Shown here: positions 39,307-51,212 of the stretch, in pieces
Position numbering within the stretch: the stretch's first letter is position 1
Layout of the letters: each line of letters starts with the position of its first letter
Assembly (NCBI GenBank): GCA_945859605.1
Contig: OX243820.1
Location: forward strand, 27,993,896 to 28,057,895
Direction of reading: 5' to 3'
Origin: Lumbricus rubellus
Taxonomy: Eukaryota; Annelida; Clitellata; Crassiclitellata; Lumbricidae
Length of the DNA: 64,000 nt
Program-made: the position numbers and the translations under genes
Notes under the pieces: model-generated
What the model saw: the letters and a program-made list of their open reading frames with translations, nothing else
Told to the model about the DNA's origin: nothing
Database searches by the model: none

Positions 39307-41640
39307 AGGAGCAGATCGGTGGAATTGCTGCTGGTTCAGAATGTTACTCAAATAATTATAAGCGCATGAAAACAATGCTTGTTGTAATCACTATAGGTTG
39401 CAATGTAATCACACATTTTAATTGGTGGATGGGCTAAGTAGGTGTTTGGTGAAAATATTAATCTGAACTTTGCACAAAAATTGAACCCCTAAACCATTTC
39501 AAACGACGCTGCGCTCTTCAACAATTTTATTATGATGATGTATCTGTTGGAAATTCTCACTTTTGCTTCCACGATACGCCTCTCGTAATTAATTAAGTGT
39601 TAAGACCGAATGTGTCAGACTACCATTATATTAGGTAAAATTATATTATTTTTGCTCCATCTGACCAAACTCATAAGCGAGGACAAAGACTTCAAAACGA
39701 GTACCTCTATTATAAAGGTTTCTCAGCAGTGTGACGTTTTGTTTAAAATAGTTGCTACTACATAAAGCAAAAGTTTAGTCGATTACGATGGGCCACATAA
39801 GTTATCAAACTTAGGCCTATCATCTACTGTATAAAGCAGGCCTAAACCCACACCTCTCGTCCTTTATGTGCATTGTAGTATGGTCTATCAATAGTAGTTA
39901 AAGTCTTGTTCTCTTTTTTCAAGTAATTTATTGACTCGACGGTGTTGAGTGCTTCTGTTTTCCTTTGCCTTGTTTGCCTAATTCTGGTTTGTGTTATTTA
40001 CTTTGGCCTTGCTCCTTTTCCTTACCCACTCTATGCGTTGCATTTGTCATCATGAAGCATGCTCTCCTTGGGCGTTGCATGATGCGGCAACAATTTCCAT
40101 TGTTGCTCATCATTTTCGAAAGCTAAGTGTTCTTCGGTTGAGTCGCCACTCCAACGCGAGTAGATCAGAACCGGGCAGGCTGATCGTCTCGGCGTATTCT
40201 ACCTCAGTCATCCGCCTTCACTCCATGACCCTGAAGCAGGGGGGGTTGTTTTAGGCTAGCCCATAGCCAGATGTTGTTTAACGTCATACCCAGAACGTCA
40301 TACCCAGGACACTATGGTAAAGTTTAGTTAAGGCCACGCATGCATCATCATAAATTCAATCGAATATTTCGTGTCTCCAATTATGGAGATTCCTTTTCTA
40401 TTCCTTTAGGGTTTCCGTGTTTTGTAACATAGTTCCATGATAATTATGTAAACCTGATTTCTGATTTTACTTGGTTACAAAATAAAACTTTTTGATTGAT
40501 TGATTGATTGATTGATTGACTGACTGATTGATTGATCAGTGTTATTGTATAAGCAGAGTTTCATAATGACAACTGTCACTAATCTCAACATAATTATAAG
40601 CATGCAGTCTACAAGAATTAGGCAATAGCCAATAGAATTCCTTTTCCACGTGTTGCCTACTCCGCTTGCTTTAATATCGCACCTATTAATCGATACTATG
40701 TGAAGGGAATTGTTTATAAAGGTGGACTGTACTTTGCTTTAGACAATGTTATTTATTGTCGCTTAGATTATACATGCTCAAACTGATCGTAGTTTTTTTC
40801 TCTACAATATTTAAACTGTATCAAAAAGTCACAGATCATGCACTCTTTTGCATAAGTACCTACATGTAGCTCGGGACCCTACAAGTAGTCGGGTCCCTGG
40901 GCATTATTTTGCTCCCCTGCTGTCCCTCTCGGCGACCCTGTTTTCAAATAAAAATATTTGTAAGGAGGGACACGGCTACTGGGATAGCCATCCTCTCCAG
41001 ATGCCAAGCCTAACAAACAGATACTTTCAGCTGCCTCTTGGAGTAGGCTATTCATATTAAGCCACCGATCCTCTCTGTTCTTTATCTCAGGATTCTAAAT
41101 AAAACGCATAGAAGAATAACTAATGTCTGTGTTCGGACTATTATACAACGGCATGGCAGTGCTCACATTTCCGAATCAATTCAGATCAAATGACCGACAA
41201 GCACAACACTCTGGACAAATGGGTTCGATAACGTAATCGATATGAAAGGTCTCGGTGCCTATGTGGCTGACCTGGCGCGCTTAAAAACATCAGTTTCTAC
41301 AAAAACAGTGTGTGGGCGTTTAAAGTACAGCCCGATAGCTATAGCCTACGCATCGATTATATAATTATTGGCGTTTCTGTTTTTAAGCCACGAGCAGTCT
41401 ATGTCTACATATCCAGTTATCACCCACAGAAGTCTGGGAGATAGCCTATGTTATAATGTTTGAGTGTTGATATCGATCCCAACTAACGAGTCTGTTGATA
41501 ATTATAAAATGCAGACCTAGGATTTTACACATGGATGTATTTATATAATATTTATTTGCGATATAGTATGTATAAAATAATTATTATATAGCCTATATGT
41601 ACAGAGATAAATCTTACATAGTCTTATAGGTATTTCATTG
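39307..41640. other. Region between genes 1 and 2
   Basis: Gene 1 3' untranslated region must end here, but no clear AATAAA lies close to the stop. 39930-40536 may be a LINE 3' end (GATT tail), unconfirmed. From about 41280 on the sequence resembles 51790-52740 upstream of gene 3. Confidence 0.4.
40494..40536. repeat. GATT tetranucleotide run
   Basis: ttgattgattgattg after aaaataaaactt; may be the tail of an unrecognised LINE. Confidence 0.6.
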
Positions 41641-41641
41641 T

Positions 41642-41838
41642 GGGGCGCGGTGATATAGTTCGTCGCCTTGCAGCCGGAATGTTGCAGGTACAAATCCACC
41701 TCAAGTCACCGCGTAGGGACCTTGGGCAAGTCCTTCACTCGCAATTGCTCAGCGCTTCGGCGCGAAACTCCGATTCAGTGTCTCCGCTATAATAGTCGGG
41801 AACACCTCTGGTTAGATAGCTTGAAAGGGGCTATAACA
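41642..41838 (+). mobile_element. tRNA-derived SINE
   Basis: Same family as 14430-14650 (ggggcgcggtgatatag head, caccgcgtagggaccttggg body), more degraded, with a weak B-box. It lies about 120 nt upstream of the inferred gene 2 promoter. Confidence 0.7.
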
Positions 41839-41954
41839 AGTGCGCATACAAACAAACAGGTATAAATCGTATATCGATCTCTGTGCATAGACTACATTGA
41901 CGCATTGCCTACCATCTGGTTCACTTTCGATTAAATCAGATTGTTGACTCTGCC

Positions 41955-42114
41955 ACTGCTTTTATAGACCCTGAAATTCGAGACGGCATCATCAATGTGG
42001 AACAGCGATTAATTATAAAATTATTATAGCACGCACGATTTCGGTCAGATATCGACCGTTATAATATTACTTCAGAGCTTTGCAAACGGTTTAACACCGG
42101 CGCTTCGTACAGCG
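41955..42114 (+). promoter_or_regulatory. Putative gene 2 promoter and 5' leader exon
   Basis: A TATA-like tttatag (41961-41967), a following stretch with cgagacggcatcatcaatg, and a strong donor (gtaagt at 42115) are all conserved at the matching place upstream of gene 3 (52243-52390). The first coding exon has its own acceptor (ttttag ends at 42849), so an upstream leader exon is expected. Start site inferred near 41990. Confidence 0.45.
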
Positions 42115-42520
42115 GTAAGTACATGTAAAATGATAGAAAATTAGCGCGACTTCTTTGGAAACTGTTGAATTGATAACTCGTGAGAAATCTTCATAGCTGC
42201 AAACTTAACATTTCCAAAGAGCTACCATAATATATGAAGGTAAGTTAGTGTAGAGAACCACTTTATTCTCGAGCGCTGTGTCGTATCAGAGGGATTAGAC
42301 GAAGTTCGATTTCCGGCGAACGTCCTAGTCCGGTTGTCAAAGGTACGAGAAAGTGCACGGAGCCAGAGCCCAGAGGTTCAGACAAGGTGGATTTCGTTAA
42401 AGACGAGCAAACTTGGAAGACGTCGGATTAGGCGAGTAAATTTTTGACAAGTAGGTTTTGAGATAGAGGAAGGGAGAATTTACAGCCATAAAGATTTGAA
42501 CGGAGGTAGAGATAATAGGC

Positions 42521-42526
42521 CTAATA

Positions 42527-42563
<37 letters not shown>

Positions 42564-42621
42564 CAACAACAACAACAATAACAATGACAATAATAATAAC
42601 AACAACAACAATAACAATAAC

Positions 42622-42678
<57 letters not shown>

Positions 42679-42680
42679 TA
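42521..42680. repeat. AAT/AAC trinucleotide microsatellite
   Basis: About 160 bp of aat and aac units in the intron between the gene 2 leader and signal exon. The poly-Asn and poly-Tyr ORFs here are artefacts. Confidence 0.9.
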
Positions 42681-42870
42681 CAATTAGGCCTACACCTGTG
42701 TTTCGAAATAAGCAGCCCGGACCGAGTTGTTGCTTTCACGATAGATGCGCCACCTTCTGATTGCTATGGTTATAACATCATGAGTAGGTCCCTATTTGAT
42801 ATTCTACTGCAGCTGATGGACTACTAAGGGACCAATTTTTGCTTTTTAGTGAAATCTTGGATCAGTCACG

Positions 42871-42934
42871 ATGAGACCATTTGGCATATTGGTGGTGCTT
42901 GTTCTGGTTGTGCTTCAAACAGTCAGGCTATCAG
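42871..42934 (+). CDS. Gene 2 exon: start codon and signal peptide
   Basis: ATG at 42871 after atcagtcacg; 21 codons plus one base, donor gtcagt at 42935. Val/Leu-rich hydrophobic core typical of a signal peptide. The acceptor ttttag ends at 42849, leaving 21 untranslated nt in this exon. Almost identical to 54461-54524. Confidence 0.85.
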
Positions 42935-45900
42935 GTCAGTGGTCAGATCGTCATAGAGAACCTATGGGTTCCAACACGACTTACGAGTGTTTGACTTGTT
43001 ATTAAACTCTGTATGCGTGCATGCTCAATTACTCATATACATGTATAACAATTATTATGTATGTATAAGCTTATAGAATATGCGTGTCCACTGTCCAATC
43101 TCCCATGTCGATGAAGTCCTAGCTGTCAGTTCAGCTTCATTCCACGCGTTCAGTGTTAATTGCGCGCTGGTTACAACTTACAAACAATAGCGCTACATGA
43201 AGTGCTGAGGGTGACAACCATGGCCCGACTCTTTTGTGCGCCTATATATAGCCTGGTTGGGCTACACTAGAGCAGAGAATCGTCGCAGGATTGAGCTGAA
43301 CGAGAGGAGAAGTGAGGAATCGGACACATATATAGCCTACATGTGCATATATAGGCTACCGTCAGCAACCAAGGGAAACGAGGTCGTAGTGGTGGTCGTG
43401 GTGGTGGTCGGGGTTTTGGTCCTGGTGGTCGTGGTTGTGGTTGTGGTGGTGCTGGTGGCCGTGGTGGTGGTGGTCGTGATGGTGGTGTTGGTCGTGATGG
43501 TGGTGGCCATGATGGTGGTGGTGGTGGTGGTGGTGGTGGTGATGGTGGTGATGGTGGTGGTGGTGCTCATGGTAGTTGTGCATGGTCGGTGAGGCGGTGA
43601 CGAAGCTTTGACAGGCGGTTATCAGGAACTAGAACAATGTACATGTATGCGTGAAATCTATTGTCACTGTTTCATTTATCTTACCGTTCTATCTCCAGGT
43701 AGGCCTACGACGATCCCAGAGTGTGATGACATGTCGTGGTGTTCAGGTTCATGCAGCTTAGATTACAGCTACCCCGGATGTCCGACTTGCATCTGTTACG
43801 ACAGCATCTGCATGGTGAGATGCATTGCAAAAACAATCATAATTGAATTTTTAAAATCTTCCTCGTGATCGTCGTCCTCGCATTTTTTTTATCACGATGA
43901 TCACTTGATGACTATTAATATTTATCATCGGAGCAACCATACTGAGAGGGATTCTGAGTAGTTAGTAGGTTTACTCTTAGCGTGGGGCCTTAAAAATTCT
44001 TAACTGCGATAAGATGCTTGAACTAGGCTAGCACTAAGAGCAGCAAAGGAATATTATTGACAACAATTTATTATAGAGCAAAGTGAGATCTAAAAGGTTC
44101 TGGTGTTTTTAAAGATATCTCATAAATAGAGCAGGTTATACGAATTTCAGCAAACAACCCCAGAATATTTTACACCGGCGCACCTTTTTATGTGGCCTAG
44201 TCAGGGCTGAAAGAGAATCGGGGCGGTTCGGGCCTGCGACCCGGCATCGATTTTGAGACCTGCTGTTGCCGGGTCTCAGCAGGGTCGCAAAAAGGGCGCC
44301 AGGTGCCAAGACTAGGTAAGAATGATAGGATTTTGGATAATTTTGGCAAATGACTATAGGAAAAAGTCGTCATAACAGTTTACGGGTCAAAGGCGTTGGC
44401 TCGTCCGCAAAAGTCAGACCCGGCAACTTTTCCAAACCAATTTCAGCCCTTGGGAAAAGTCGAACCTTTCCAATGAGATTGGACTCGAAACGTTCCAATG
44501 GAAATTATCGCCTACCAATCATTTTGAAGTCAGTTACAATCATTTAGACAAGCTATTGGAATTGTATTTTATGGATAGTGCTTGTCTTTGGCTAGAAGTG
44601 TAGGCTACAGGCGTTTTGGTTGCAGGACCTGTTTTTTTTCTTCCAATTTATGTCTGCGTCTGTTTGTTACTCAAAGTCGCAGATGTCTAAACGTCCGGAA
44701 TTGATTACCTTTTTAAAATTGATTATCGAACATTGGCTGATTTCCTACGAAAAACGTACTCCGATTTCGTGACATATTTTCTGATCATAGACAGACCTGG
44801 TTTTCATAGCGTAAAAAGCAGCGCGAAAGAAATAATAATTGTAAAGTTATTATTTTACTATTTTTATAATAATATACGCTACTATTGTTACACAATGAGT
44901 CTGACCTAGCCTACTGTTAATATTTGTACATATAGGCCTACTATAATAGGCCTATCTTTAGACATAGAATGACTGCCAAATGAAAACATGCCTACACGCG
45001 TACAACATGCTGATAGCTTTTAATAATTATTGTGAGTCATTTGATTATTTAAAAAAATATGAAAGTTATAGCCTATATCAATGCACAGAAAATTATGCCA
45101 GTTTTATACAGGAGCGGATCCAGAGGCAAATCCAGTCATCCCCCATTCATAAAAGCCCACAGAACGTGCACCACCCCCCCCCCCCATTAGGCTTCAACAA
45201 GCTTTCGATCAATGAAGCGAGAAATGCCCATTAGGTTTAAATGACATTTATAATTGTTTTCCAGAAAATTATTTCAAGGCAAGTTCGATTATACGACGGT
45301 TTCTTGAGCAGGGAAAATTGTATATAATATTTCAAGGAAAGTTCAACCAAATGACTACAAAAATAAAAAAAGTCATCAGTTTTGCCTACCTGAGACCTAA
45401 AATTCGAAAATTTTCGGATCCATCTCTGGTTTTAGAAATGTTCTGAAATAGTTTTTTGTGTCTATAGTTCGTTTCTTGCGGTCTTGAAGAGATATGTGTC
45501 CCGAACGACTATGATGCTGCTGACTATAAATGTGGTAAACTTTACTTCCGAACAATATCTTAGTAAAAAAGTTATGTCGTGTACCAATAGATATTGTGCG
45601 TACACCAGAATATTGTAGTTAAAAATTGCAAAATATATATTAATAATTTTCTTCTGATAGTGAATTTGTCTTTCCCATTATCGAGTGGGATTCTAGAGCT
45701 TGTTGTTAAGCTATAGGGTCTATAATAATAGTATAGTCCTGTCGTCTTGAACCCGAAGTCTTCTTACACTTGTAGCCAAATTCATTTTATTTATTTATTC
45801 AGTTAGTTATTTATCACATTTGTTATATAGCACCTTCAATTTCACTGCACAGAAACGCTCCCCGACTACAGCGCAGTCACTGGATCGGAGTTTCACGCTG

Positions 45901-48900
45901 AAGCGCATGAGCAATTGCGATTGAAGAACTTGCTCAAGGTCCCTACGCGGCTGCTTGAGGGGAATCCTAACATGGCAGGGGCGGATCGAGGGGGCCAATC
46001 CGGCCATGCCCCCATTCAGAGATTGGCATAGGACGTGCCTCCCTCATTCAGGTTTTAACAAGCTTGCAATCAATGCAGCGAACAAGAAAAGATGAGAGAG
46101 AAGAAGTAGCATTAGCTAAAAATAAAAAAGGTCATAAGATATTTCGGCGAAAGACTCACGATTCAGGACCAAAATATTTTGGCCCTTCAAAAATGTTTGT
46201 ATCCCCCCCCCCCTGTAACCTGGAACCTCCGGCTCCAATACACCGACCCCACCACTACACCACTGCGCTCCACAATTTTACTGCTCTGTAAGTAGTCGTG
46301 TGAAATTTATGTAGGGCCTAGCCAGTCGAAAAACACGTGAGTTGGTTGCAGCCACACTATGTCCTCCTGAGCATAAGCTCGCACAATAATTGTAGTCGTT
46401 ATCTTTAATTCTGTTGAAGAAGCGAGTGAAGTTTACATTGTAGTGCTTTATTTATTGCACATTGTTTATTTTTGCATTTCTTTTACATGGACATCTCCAG
46501 AGACAACCACACTGCTGCCCACATGTCCATTTATTGGGTGTGACGGTATAACCTGCTCCGTGCAAAACGGACCAGACGGATGTCCACGAGACTGTATCTG
46601 TCGTGACTCGATCTGCACTGTGAGAAACATTAAAACATCATAAAAATGAACGCCATCATCTTGATCATCGTCGTCCTCACACTTAATGCGCCTATAGCAA
46701 TTGTCGCTCCAGCCATTTATTGATGTACGTTTGTTTGTATGTGCAATTGTTGTAGCGTCCCTTCAAGCTCTCTCTCACTACTCAGAGGCGCTCCCGAATG
46801 CAGCGCGGACACTGCATTGGAGTTTCACACCGAAGCGCTGAGCAATTGCGAGTGAAGGACTTGCCCAAGGTCCCGACGCGGCGACTTGAGGTGGATTCGA
46901 ACCTGCAACCCTTTGGCTGCAAGCATGGGCGGAAACCTAGGGGGACAGAGGAAACGGTCCCCAAAATAAAAGTGTTGGGGGACGGCCCGTGCATTGGTCT
47001 CCCTCCAATCTTTGAGCGTCAAGATTCCATAAAAGGGGGAATTTTGGCGGTGAAAAATACGCATTTTTTCAAGACTTTTTGGTTAAATATAAGTTTTTCT
47101 TATTTTTGGGCTAGATGACTAAAATAAAAGTCATCAACTTTTTTTGGCGGTGAAAATTGAATTTTTCTGACTTTTTGGCCGGATGACTAAAAAAAAGTCA
47201 TCAACTTTTTGGCGGTGAAAATAGAATTTTTTCCTGACTTTTATATAGGCCTATAGCCTATAGTATCATATCATATTATTGTGTTATGTATAAAAAAGTT
47301 TATCATTATGAATTTTAGGCTACTATTATGTGAATCTGATGATATCGTAATGGATAATAATTATAGTAATTGAGCAGGTTCGTAAATATCTTTCTATGAT
47401 CGTAGTAATTTTGCACATCCATGCAGAAACTGTTTTTCATTGATGGCAGTTTTTGTCCTTTGTCCCAATGTCTGTTTGCTTTGCTCAGTCATTGATAACA
47501 TTGCTTCACAATTAAAAACTTAAAACCGCCCTAAAACTGAGGCTCCAGCATAGACTGCCTAGAATTATATTATTATGTACTCTTTGACGCTTTTTTTATT
47601 ATGCACAGGAGCGAGAGAAGTCACTAATGATTAGTTAAAAGTATTCATTGCATACACGTAGGCCTACATACAAACGTAGTATTTTATTAACGAATGAGTG
47701 AATTAATTAAGTGCAAGGAGTTGACGGTCAGTGACAGCGATTCAATCCAAAATTGGATTAGACAGCATAATTATAAGGAAAATCATTTAATTGAAGCTAT
47801 CTGATAGCAGTAGCCTACACCCTTTGTGTTTTGTAGGAAGCTTCTTGTGGTCCGGATGAAGAATGTGTTCCGGACGAATATCGTCCTTGGGTATATACAT
47901 GCATTTCAAAATATGGTAAAGCCTCAATCCTCATATACCGCATTAATTAATTTTACAAAGCATCCCCAATAACCAAAATTCAGATCAATCTACAATTTTT
48001 TAAAATTAGGCCTATCTGTTAGCCGTATTTACAAACTTTCTCTGAATTTACAGTCCATTAGTCATTGCCAGACAACATTTTAGGCATCACACTTTATCTT
48101 ATAGGACGACAAGAATGTTTTAATTACGTAGACACTTATAGTCTATTAATCGTATGCGACTCATCACAAATTTAAAAGGAGAGACTTCATCTTTGTTTTA
48201 CACCACCATTCCATCAGACCTTCACTCTCTTCAGCTTTTCACTAGGAAGAGCGTGATGGTCATAACTAACTTTATTAGTTACCATGTGATGAAGCTTGAC
48301 CTGGAACGAATTTGACCGCGTCAGCCCATCTATTTTGCCTGAACCAACCGCCCGGGAATCGTTTTATTGCTACATGTAGGCCTATGTGCCTGTGAAGAAT
48401 TTGTCTCTTGCGACTCAACCTGTTTGAGCGCTATAAAAACCTAGATGTTGCAATTTAGTCTAGTGGCACTGCCAGGTTCAGAAAAAGCCAGCGATTCCAG
48501 TAGGCTACATTCAGTGCGTAGGACCTATCAGTCAAATTGTCGGTGATCTTTTGTCGGTCGCTCTTTTGTCGGCGCACTTTGTCGGTCACTCTTTTGACGG
48601 GTCACCTTTCTACCCATTGTACATTTTTCTTTTACCTTCATCACGTTGGATTAAAATATGAATTTGCAAATTGAAAAATTTGAGCTAGTTATCAAACCAT
48701 GTCCACCGGAACCTAAGGTTGCTTGTAAATTTTGTAGTCAAGATGTTTATAATTCTGTTGAGGGAGACGTGTGACGTTTTTTTTTTCATACATTTTCTTT
48801 TACATGGACATCTCCAGTGACATCCACAGAGCCGCCTACATGTCCACCCGTCGCGTGTGACGTGTCAGATCCAAACTGCTTCCTGCAATACGGACCAGAT

Positions 48901-50422
48901 GGATGTGGACAGTGTATCTGTGTTGATCCAATCTGTACGGTTAGAAACACTAATAAAACAAATGAACGCCATCACCCTTATCATCGTCGTCCTCACATTT
49001 AATGCAAAAAGTTTTACTGAAAAACCGAGACTCCAACACCGACTGCCTTTCGGTTTATAGGTAAACTGATAATCTGGTAATAGCCTATCTTGATCAGAAC
49101 ATGAATAATGAATGAATGAATGAATGAATGAATGAATGAATGAATGAATGAATGAATGAATGAATGAATGAATGAATGAATGTGGGTTGGTTTCTGCACG
49201 TTAGCGGTTTGATGCTTTGGGCATTCGAAACTAGCACAAAAGAAGTAGGCCTAACTAATTAATTCTAAGTATTCACATGCGCACACGCCGTAACGTAGGC
49301 ATACGAGTAGTTCTTAATTATGAGTCGAAATAGTTAGGCTATAGTTATTTTTGAGTCCTGTGGGGAATAAATCAAGAGCATGGAGTTTACTGTTAGCGAA
49401 AGCGATCCAGTTCAACATAGGTCTTGTAGGATTAAGAAGCAAATCAGGAAATCGCTCTGGATGAAAAGTTCTTATGGCGGTATATCTTTTTTATGTAGCT
49501 CGTTCCCTGTGGTCTTGATGAGAAATGTATTCCAAACTTCGAGGATAATTCTGCAGGTTATACCTGCGCTTCGACATCTGGTAAAAACTTATTTCTATTA
49601 ATAAATTCATCTAATCGACCACAAGCGCCACAATTAAGATTCACGGAAAATATTATAGTAGTTCAACAATCATTGCATAACTTACTCTGAGAAAAGTTCA
49701 TCAATTGTTGCATAATGTACACACAGACTACTAGGCCTATATTGTCCGGCAACGTATTGCAGACTTTTACCGACCATGCTGACTGGGTGAAATTCGTCCG
49801 AGAGATGCACTGTCAATACAGAGAAAAGGAGTTACCAGTGATCTTGATCTTCTGCTTATCACAGATTTATTTATAGAAATAAGTTTCGATAGAAATGCTG
49901 CAGTCGTGTTGGGTCGGGGTTGACATGGCGGAGCGCCACTTGGTCTTGTTCGGCTAGTCTACTAGAAAGAGGTTCAACAGAACTGGAAAGAAAGTGATAG
50001 AATGCCGAAGAGAGAAGAGAATCGAAAGATAAAAGAACGATAGAATCTGAGGTTGTTGCATTCGTCAGCCTGATGGTCATGCCAACTATAAAATCCATGT
50101 TGCAGCTGTCATTTTGCACTTGGCTAAAGGCTGATGTAAAATCCAGGGACTTTTTTCGTCCTGTCACTCAAGCATGTTTGGTTGATACGAACTGTCATCT
50201 ATAACTATTGCCGTTAAAAATTTGATGATGAATGCACTGCTGATAAATCAACTGTTGGATATCTGACTTACTCCGTATGAAATAGCCTTAGTCATCAGGA
50301 AATAGTTTAGTCAATGCCACTAAGACTTACTCACATTGTTCATTTCAGGATTTCTGATTGTGTATGGTAATCGATTGTCGTCGTGTGAAGAAAATGTTTG
50401 AATTTCTTGCAGATCCATGACC
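42871..50422 (+). CDS. Gene 2: small antistasin-like secreted protein, cap exon frameshifted
   Basis: Spliced coding model: 42871-42934, 43699-43814, 45468-45534, 46501-46619, 47837-47915, 48818-48939, 49499-49580, then the last exon from about 50414. The signal peptide (MRPFGILVVLVLVVLQ) is followed by three antistasin-plus-B modules, each with ten cysteines. As read, the last exon gives two codons and TGA, for a 218-residue product without the terminal cap domain. The full-length cap sequence is still present one frame away. Organisation matches gene 3 exon for exon. A 5' leader exon is inferred at about 41990-42114. Confidence 0.75.
43381..43580. repeat. GGT-rich microsatellite
   Basis: About 200 bp of ggtggtcgt-type units in the gene 2 intron just upstream of exon 43699. 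Confidence 0.9.
43699..43814 (+). CDS. Gene 2 exon: antistasin-like domain (module 1)
   Basis: Acceptor ctccag ends at 43698, donor gtgaga at 43815; phase 1 to 0; 38 codons. RPTTIPECDDMSWCSGSC, then PGCPTCIC; seven cysteines. The upstream intron carries a long GGT-type repeat ending about 120 nt before the acceptor. Confidence 0.8.
43815..45100. other. Gene 2 intron
   Basis: Apart from the possible hAT-like element (44202-44452) I see no exon or known repeat. Confidence 0.35.
44202..44452. mobile_element. Possible hAT-like element, 251 bp
   Basis: Ends CAGGGCTGAAA / TTTCAGCCCTTG are inverted repeats, with GC-rich internal inverted segments. No clear target duplication seen. Confidence 0.4.
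45109..45428. mobile_element. hAT-like element, 320 bp
   Basis: Ends CAGGAGCGGATCCAG / CGGATCCATCTCTG; flanks gttttata and gttttaga match at 7 of 8 bases. A related 'ggggcggatc' start lies at about 45977. Confidence 0.6.
45468..45534 (+). CDS. Gene 2 exon: B module, 3-Cys form (module 1)
   Basis: Acceptor ctatag ends at 45467, donor gtaaac at 45535; phase 0 to 1; 22 codons plus one base. FVSCGLEEIC and a third Cys. A small hAT-like element (45109-45428) ends 39 nt upstream. Confidence 0.75.
45815..45972 (-). mobile_element. tRNA-derived SINE, reversed and head-truncated
   Basis: Reverse complement of the SINE body (agcaattgcgattgaagaac, caaggtccctacgcgg). The head is cut where a 'ggggcgga' repeat begins (about 45975). 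Confidence 0.6.
46501..46619 (+). CDS. Gene 2 exon: antistasin-like domain (module 2)
   Basis: Acceptor ctccag ends at 46500, donor gtgaga at 46620; phase 1 to 0; 39 codons. Seven cysteines; TCPFIGCDGITC, then PDGCPRDCIC. The acceptor region (ttttacatggacatctccag) is shared with 48818 and 61385, showing that intron ends were duplicated too. Confidence 0.8.
46737..46923 (-). mobile_element. tRNA-derived SINE, reversed
   Basis: The body and B-box (ggattcgaacctgcaaccc in reverse) are present. The head is interrupted at 46924 by the terminus of a CATGGGCGGAAACC element. Confidence 0.7.
46924..47250. mobile_element. CATGGGCGGAAACC element, right end not found
   Basis: Starts like 17639-17989 (CATGGGCGGAAACCTAGG) and shares its internal blocks (ttggcggtgaaaa, agtcatcaactttt), in the opposite order. 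It interrupts the SINE at 46737-46923. Confidence 0.5.
47250..47830. other. Gene 2 intron, no recognised feature
   Basis: AT-rich; nothing supported. Confidence 0.35.
47837..47915 (+). CDS. Gene 2 exon: B module, 3-Cys form (module 2)
   Basis: Acceptor tgtag ends at 47836, donor gtaaag at 47916; phase 0 to 1; 26 codons plus one base. EASCGPDEEC and a third Cys. Confidence 0.75.
47916..48800. other. Gene 2 intron with gtcggtcac direct repeats
   Basis: 48538-48608 has four to five copies of ttttgtcggtc(a/g)ctc. Possibly an end of an unknown transposon. Confidence 0.35.
48818..48939 (+). CDS. Gene 2 exon: antistasin-like domain (module 3)
   Basis: Acceptor ctccag ends at 48817, donor gttaga at 48940; phase 1 to 0; 40 codons. 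TCPPVACDVSDPNC, then PDGCGQCIC; seven cysteines, with a loop in place of the C-x3-C. Counterpart of gene 3 exon 61385-61506. Confidence 0.8.
49101..49182. repeat. (GAAT)n microsatellite
   Basis: About 20 tetranucleotide units in the gene 2 intron after exon 48818-48939; same unit as the LINE tails but without the tail core. Confidence 0.9.
49499..49580 (+). CDS. Gene 2 exon: B module, 3-Cys form (module 3)
   Basis: Acceptor tgtag ends at 49498, donor gtaaaa at 49581; phase 0 to 1; 27 codons plus one base. LVPCGLDEKC and a third Cys. Last intact coding exon of gene 2. Confidence 0.75.
49581..50405. other. Gene 2 last intron
   Basis: Parts (about 50150-50400) resemble the gene 3 last intron (63040-63350). 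No exon seen. Confidence 0.4.
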
Positions 50423-50524
50423 TCCCCCCCTCAGGACCCGTGTGGCAAACGATGCGTGTACGGTTTGAAGACGGAAAGGAACGGATGTCAACTCTGCGAA
50501 TGTCTGGATGAACCAAATCCTTGA
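50414..50524 (+). pseudogene. Gene 2 terminal cap exon, frameshifted
   Basis: Homologous to 39188-39306 and 63355-63467: QDPCGKRCVYGLK, then NGCQLCEC and TGA at 50522-50524. After the acceptor (ttgcag ends at 50413) the phase 1 frame reads two codons and TGA at 50420-50422; the domain is open only in another frame. Compared with gene 3 the start lacks about six bases and has about five extra in a C-rich run, and the first domain Cys is lost. Either natural decay or a base error in the C run. Confidence 0.65.
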
Positions 50525-50755
50525 AACTAAAGCACTGCAGATGATCAGAAATGGAACTCGAACATTTTAAACGCATTAAAAAAATCATTGCTTGCAAGAC
50601 AGTATTATGAGTTGAATTGTTGTTTATTGCATAAAACAGATATTCCAGCTACAATCATGAATTACCAAGTCCGGTGTAACAGAAGTCATAGAGCGAATAG
50701 CTTATAGGCCTACTAACCAGGACCCTCCTTCTTGATAACATCTTATATATTACTA

Positions 50756-50771
50756 AATAAATCAGAATAAA
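50756..50771 (+). promoter_or_regulatory. Candidate gene 2 polyadenylation signals
   Basis: Two AATAAA hexamers (50756-50761 and 50766-50771), about 230 nt past the last exon's original stop. The position suits a 3' end, but there is no transcript support. Confidence 0.35.
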
Positions 50772-51124
50772 AATGAATAATAACTTCATCATAGCGCCGG
50801 ATTAACAAATGTGGTGGCCCTGTTCAATAAAGCTGTGGGCCCCAACCTAGCAGAAGCACGAGAAAATGACCCACAAAACGTGTCGTATTCAACGACAATT
50901 CGTCTATTGTAGATTCATTACTTCTATAATTACAATATCAACAGGTCTTTTAAAAGGCTACTCCAATCTAGTTTTAAAGTATACATCTTTTACCGATTAA
51001 GAATATTAAAGTGATTCATGGCCAGACGTTTTCTTCTAACCAGAGCATAGCCAGGGCACTCAAAGAAGAAGGTTACCGATTTTGGCAATTTTTTCATATA
51101 TTTTTGTTAATATTTTGAGTGATG

Positions 51125-51177
51125 TTTAGGCCTGGCTGGCCACTTTTGGCCCGTGGGCCACGAGTTGGGAACCACTG
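51125..51177. mobile_element. hAT element end fragment
   Basis: tggcccgtgggccacgag, then gttgggaaccactg: matches the end of 19193-19550. The opposite end was not identified (a 'gcgccggattaac' start near 50795 may be another element). Confidence 0.45.
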
Positions 51178-51212
51178 ATATAATCGATATGGTAAGCATC
51201 ATGCCTATCATT

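Noticed and set aside
39991..40254. 87-aa ORF between genes 1 and 2
   Set aside because: No domain recognised; lies in a stretch that may be a LINE 3' end.
42496..42739. Poly-Asn and poly-Tyr/Cys ORFs
   Set aside because: Translation of the AAT/AAC microsatellite inside an intron.
43236..43592. Val-rich plus-strand and His/Thr-rich minus-strand ORFs
   Set aside because: Translation of the GGT microsatellite inside an intron.
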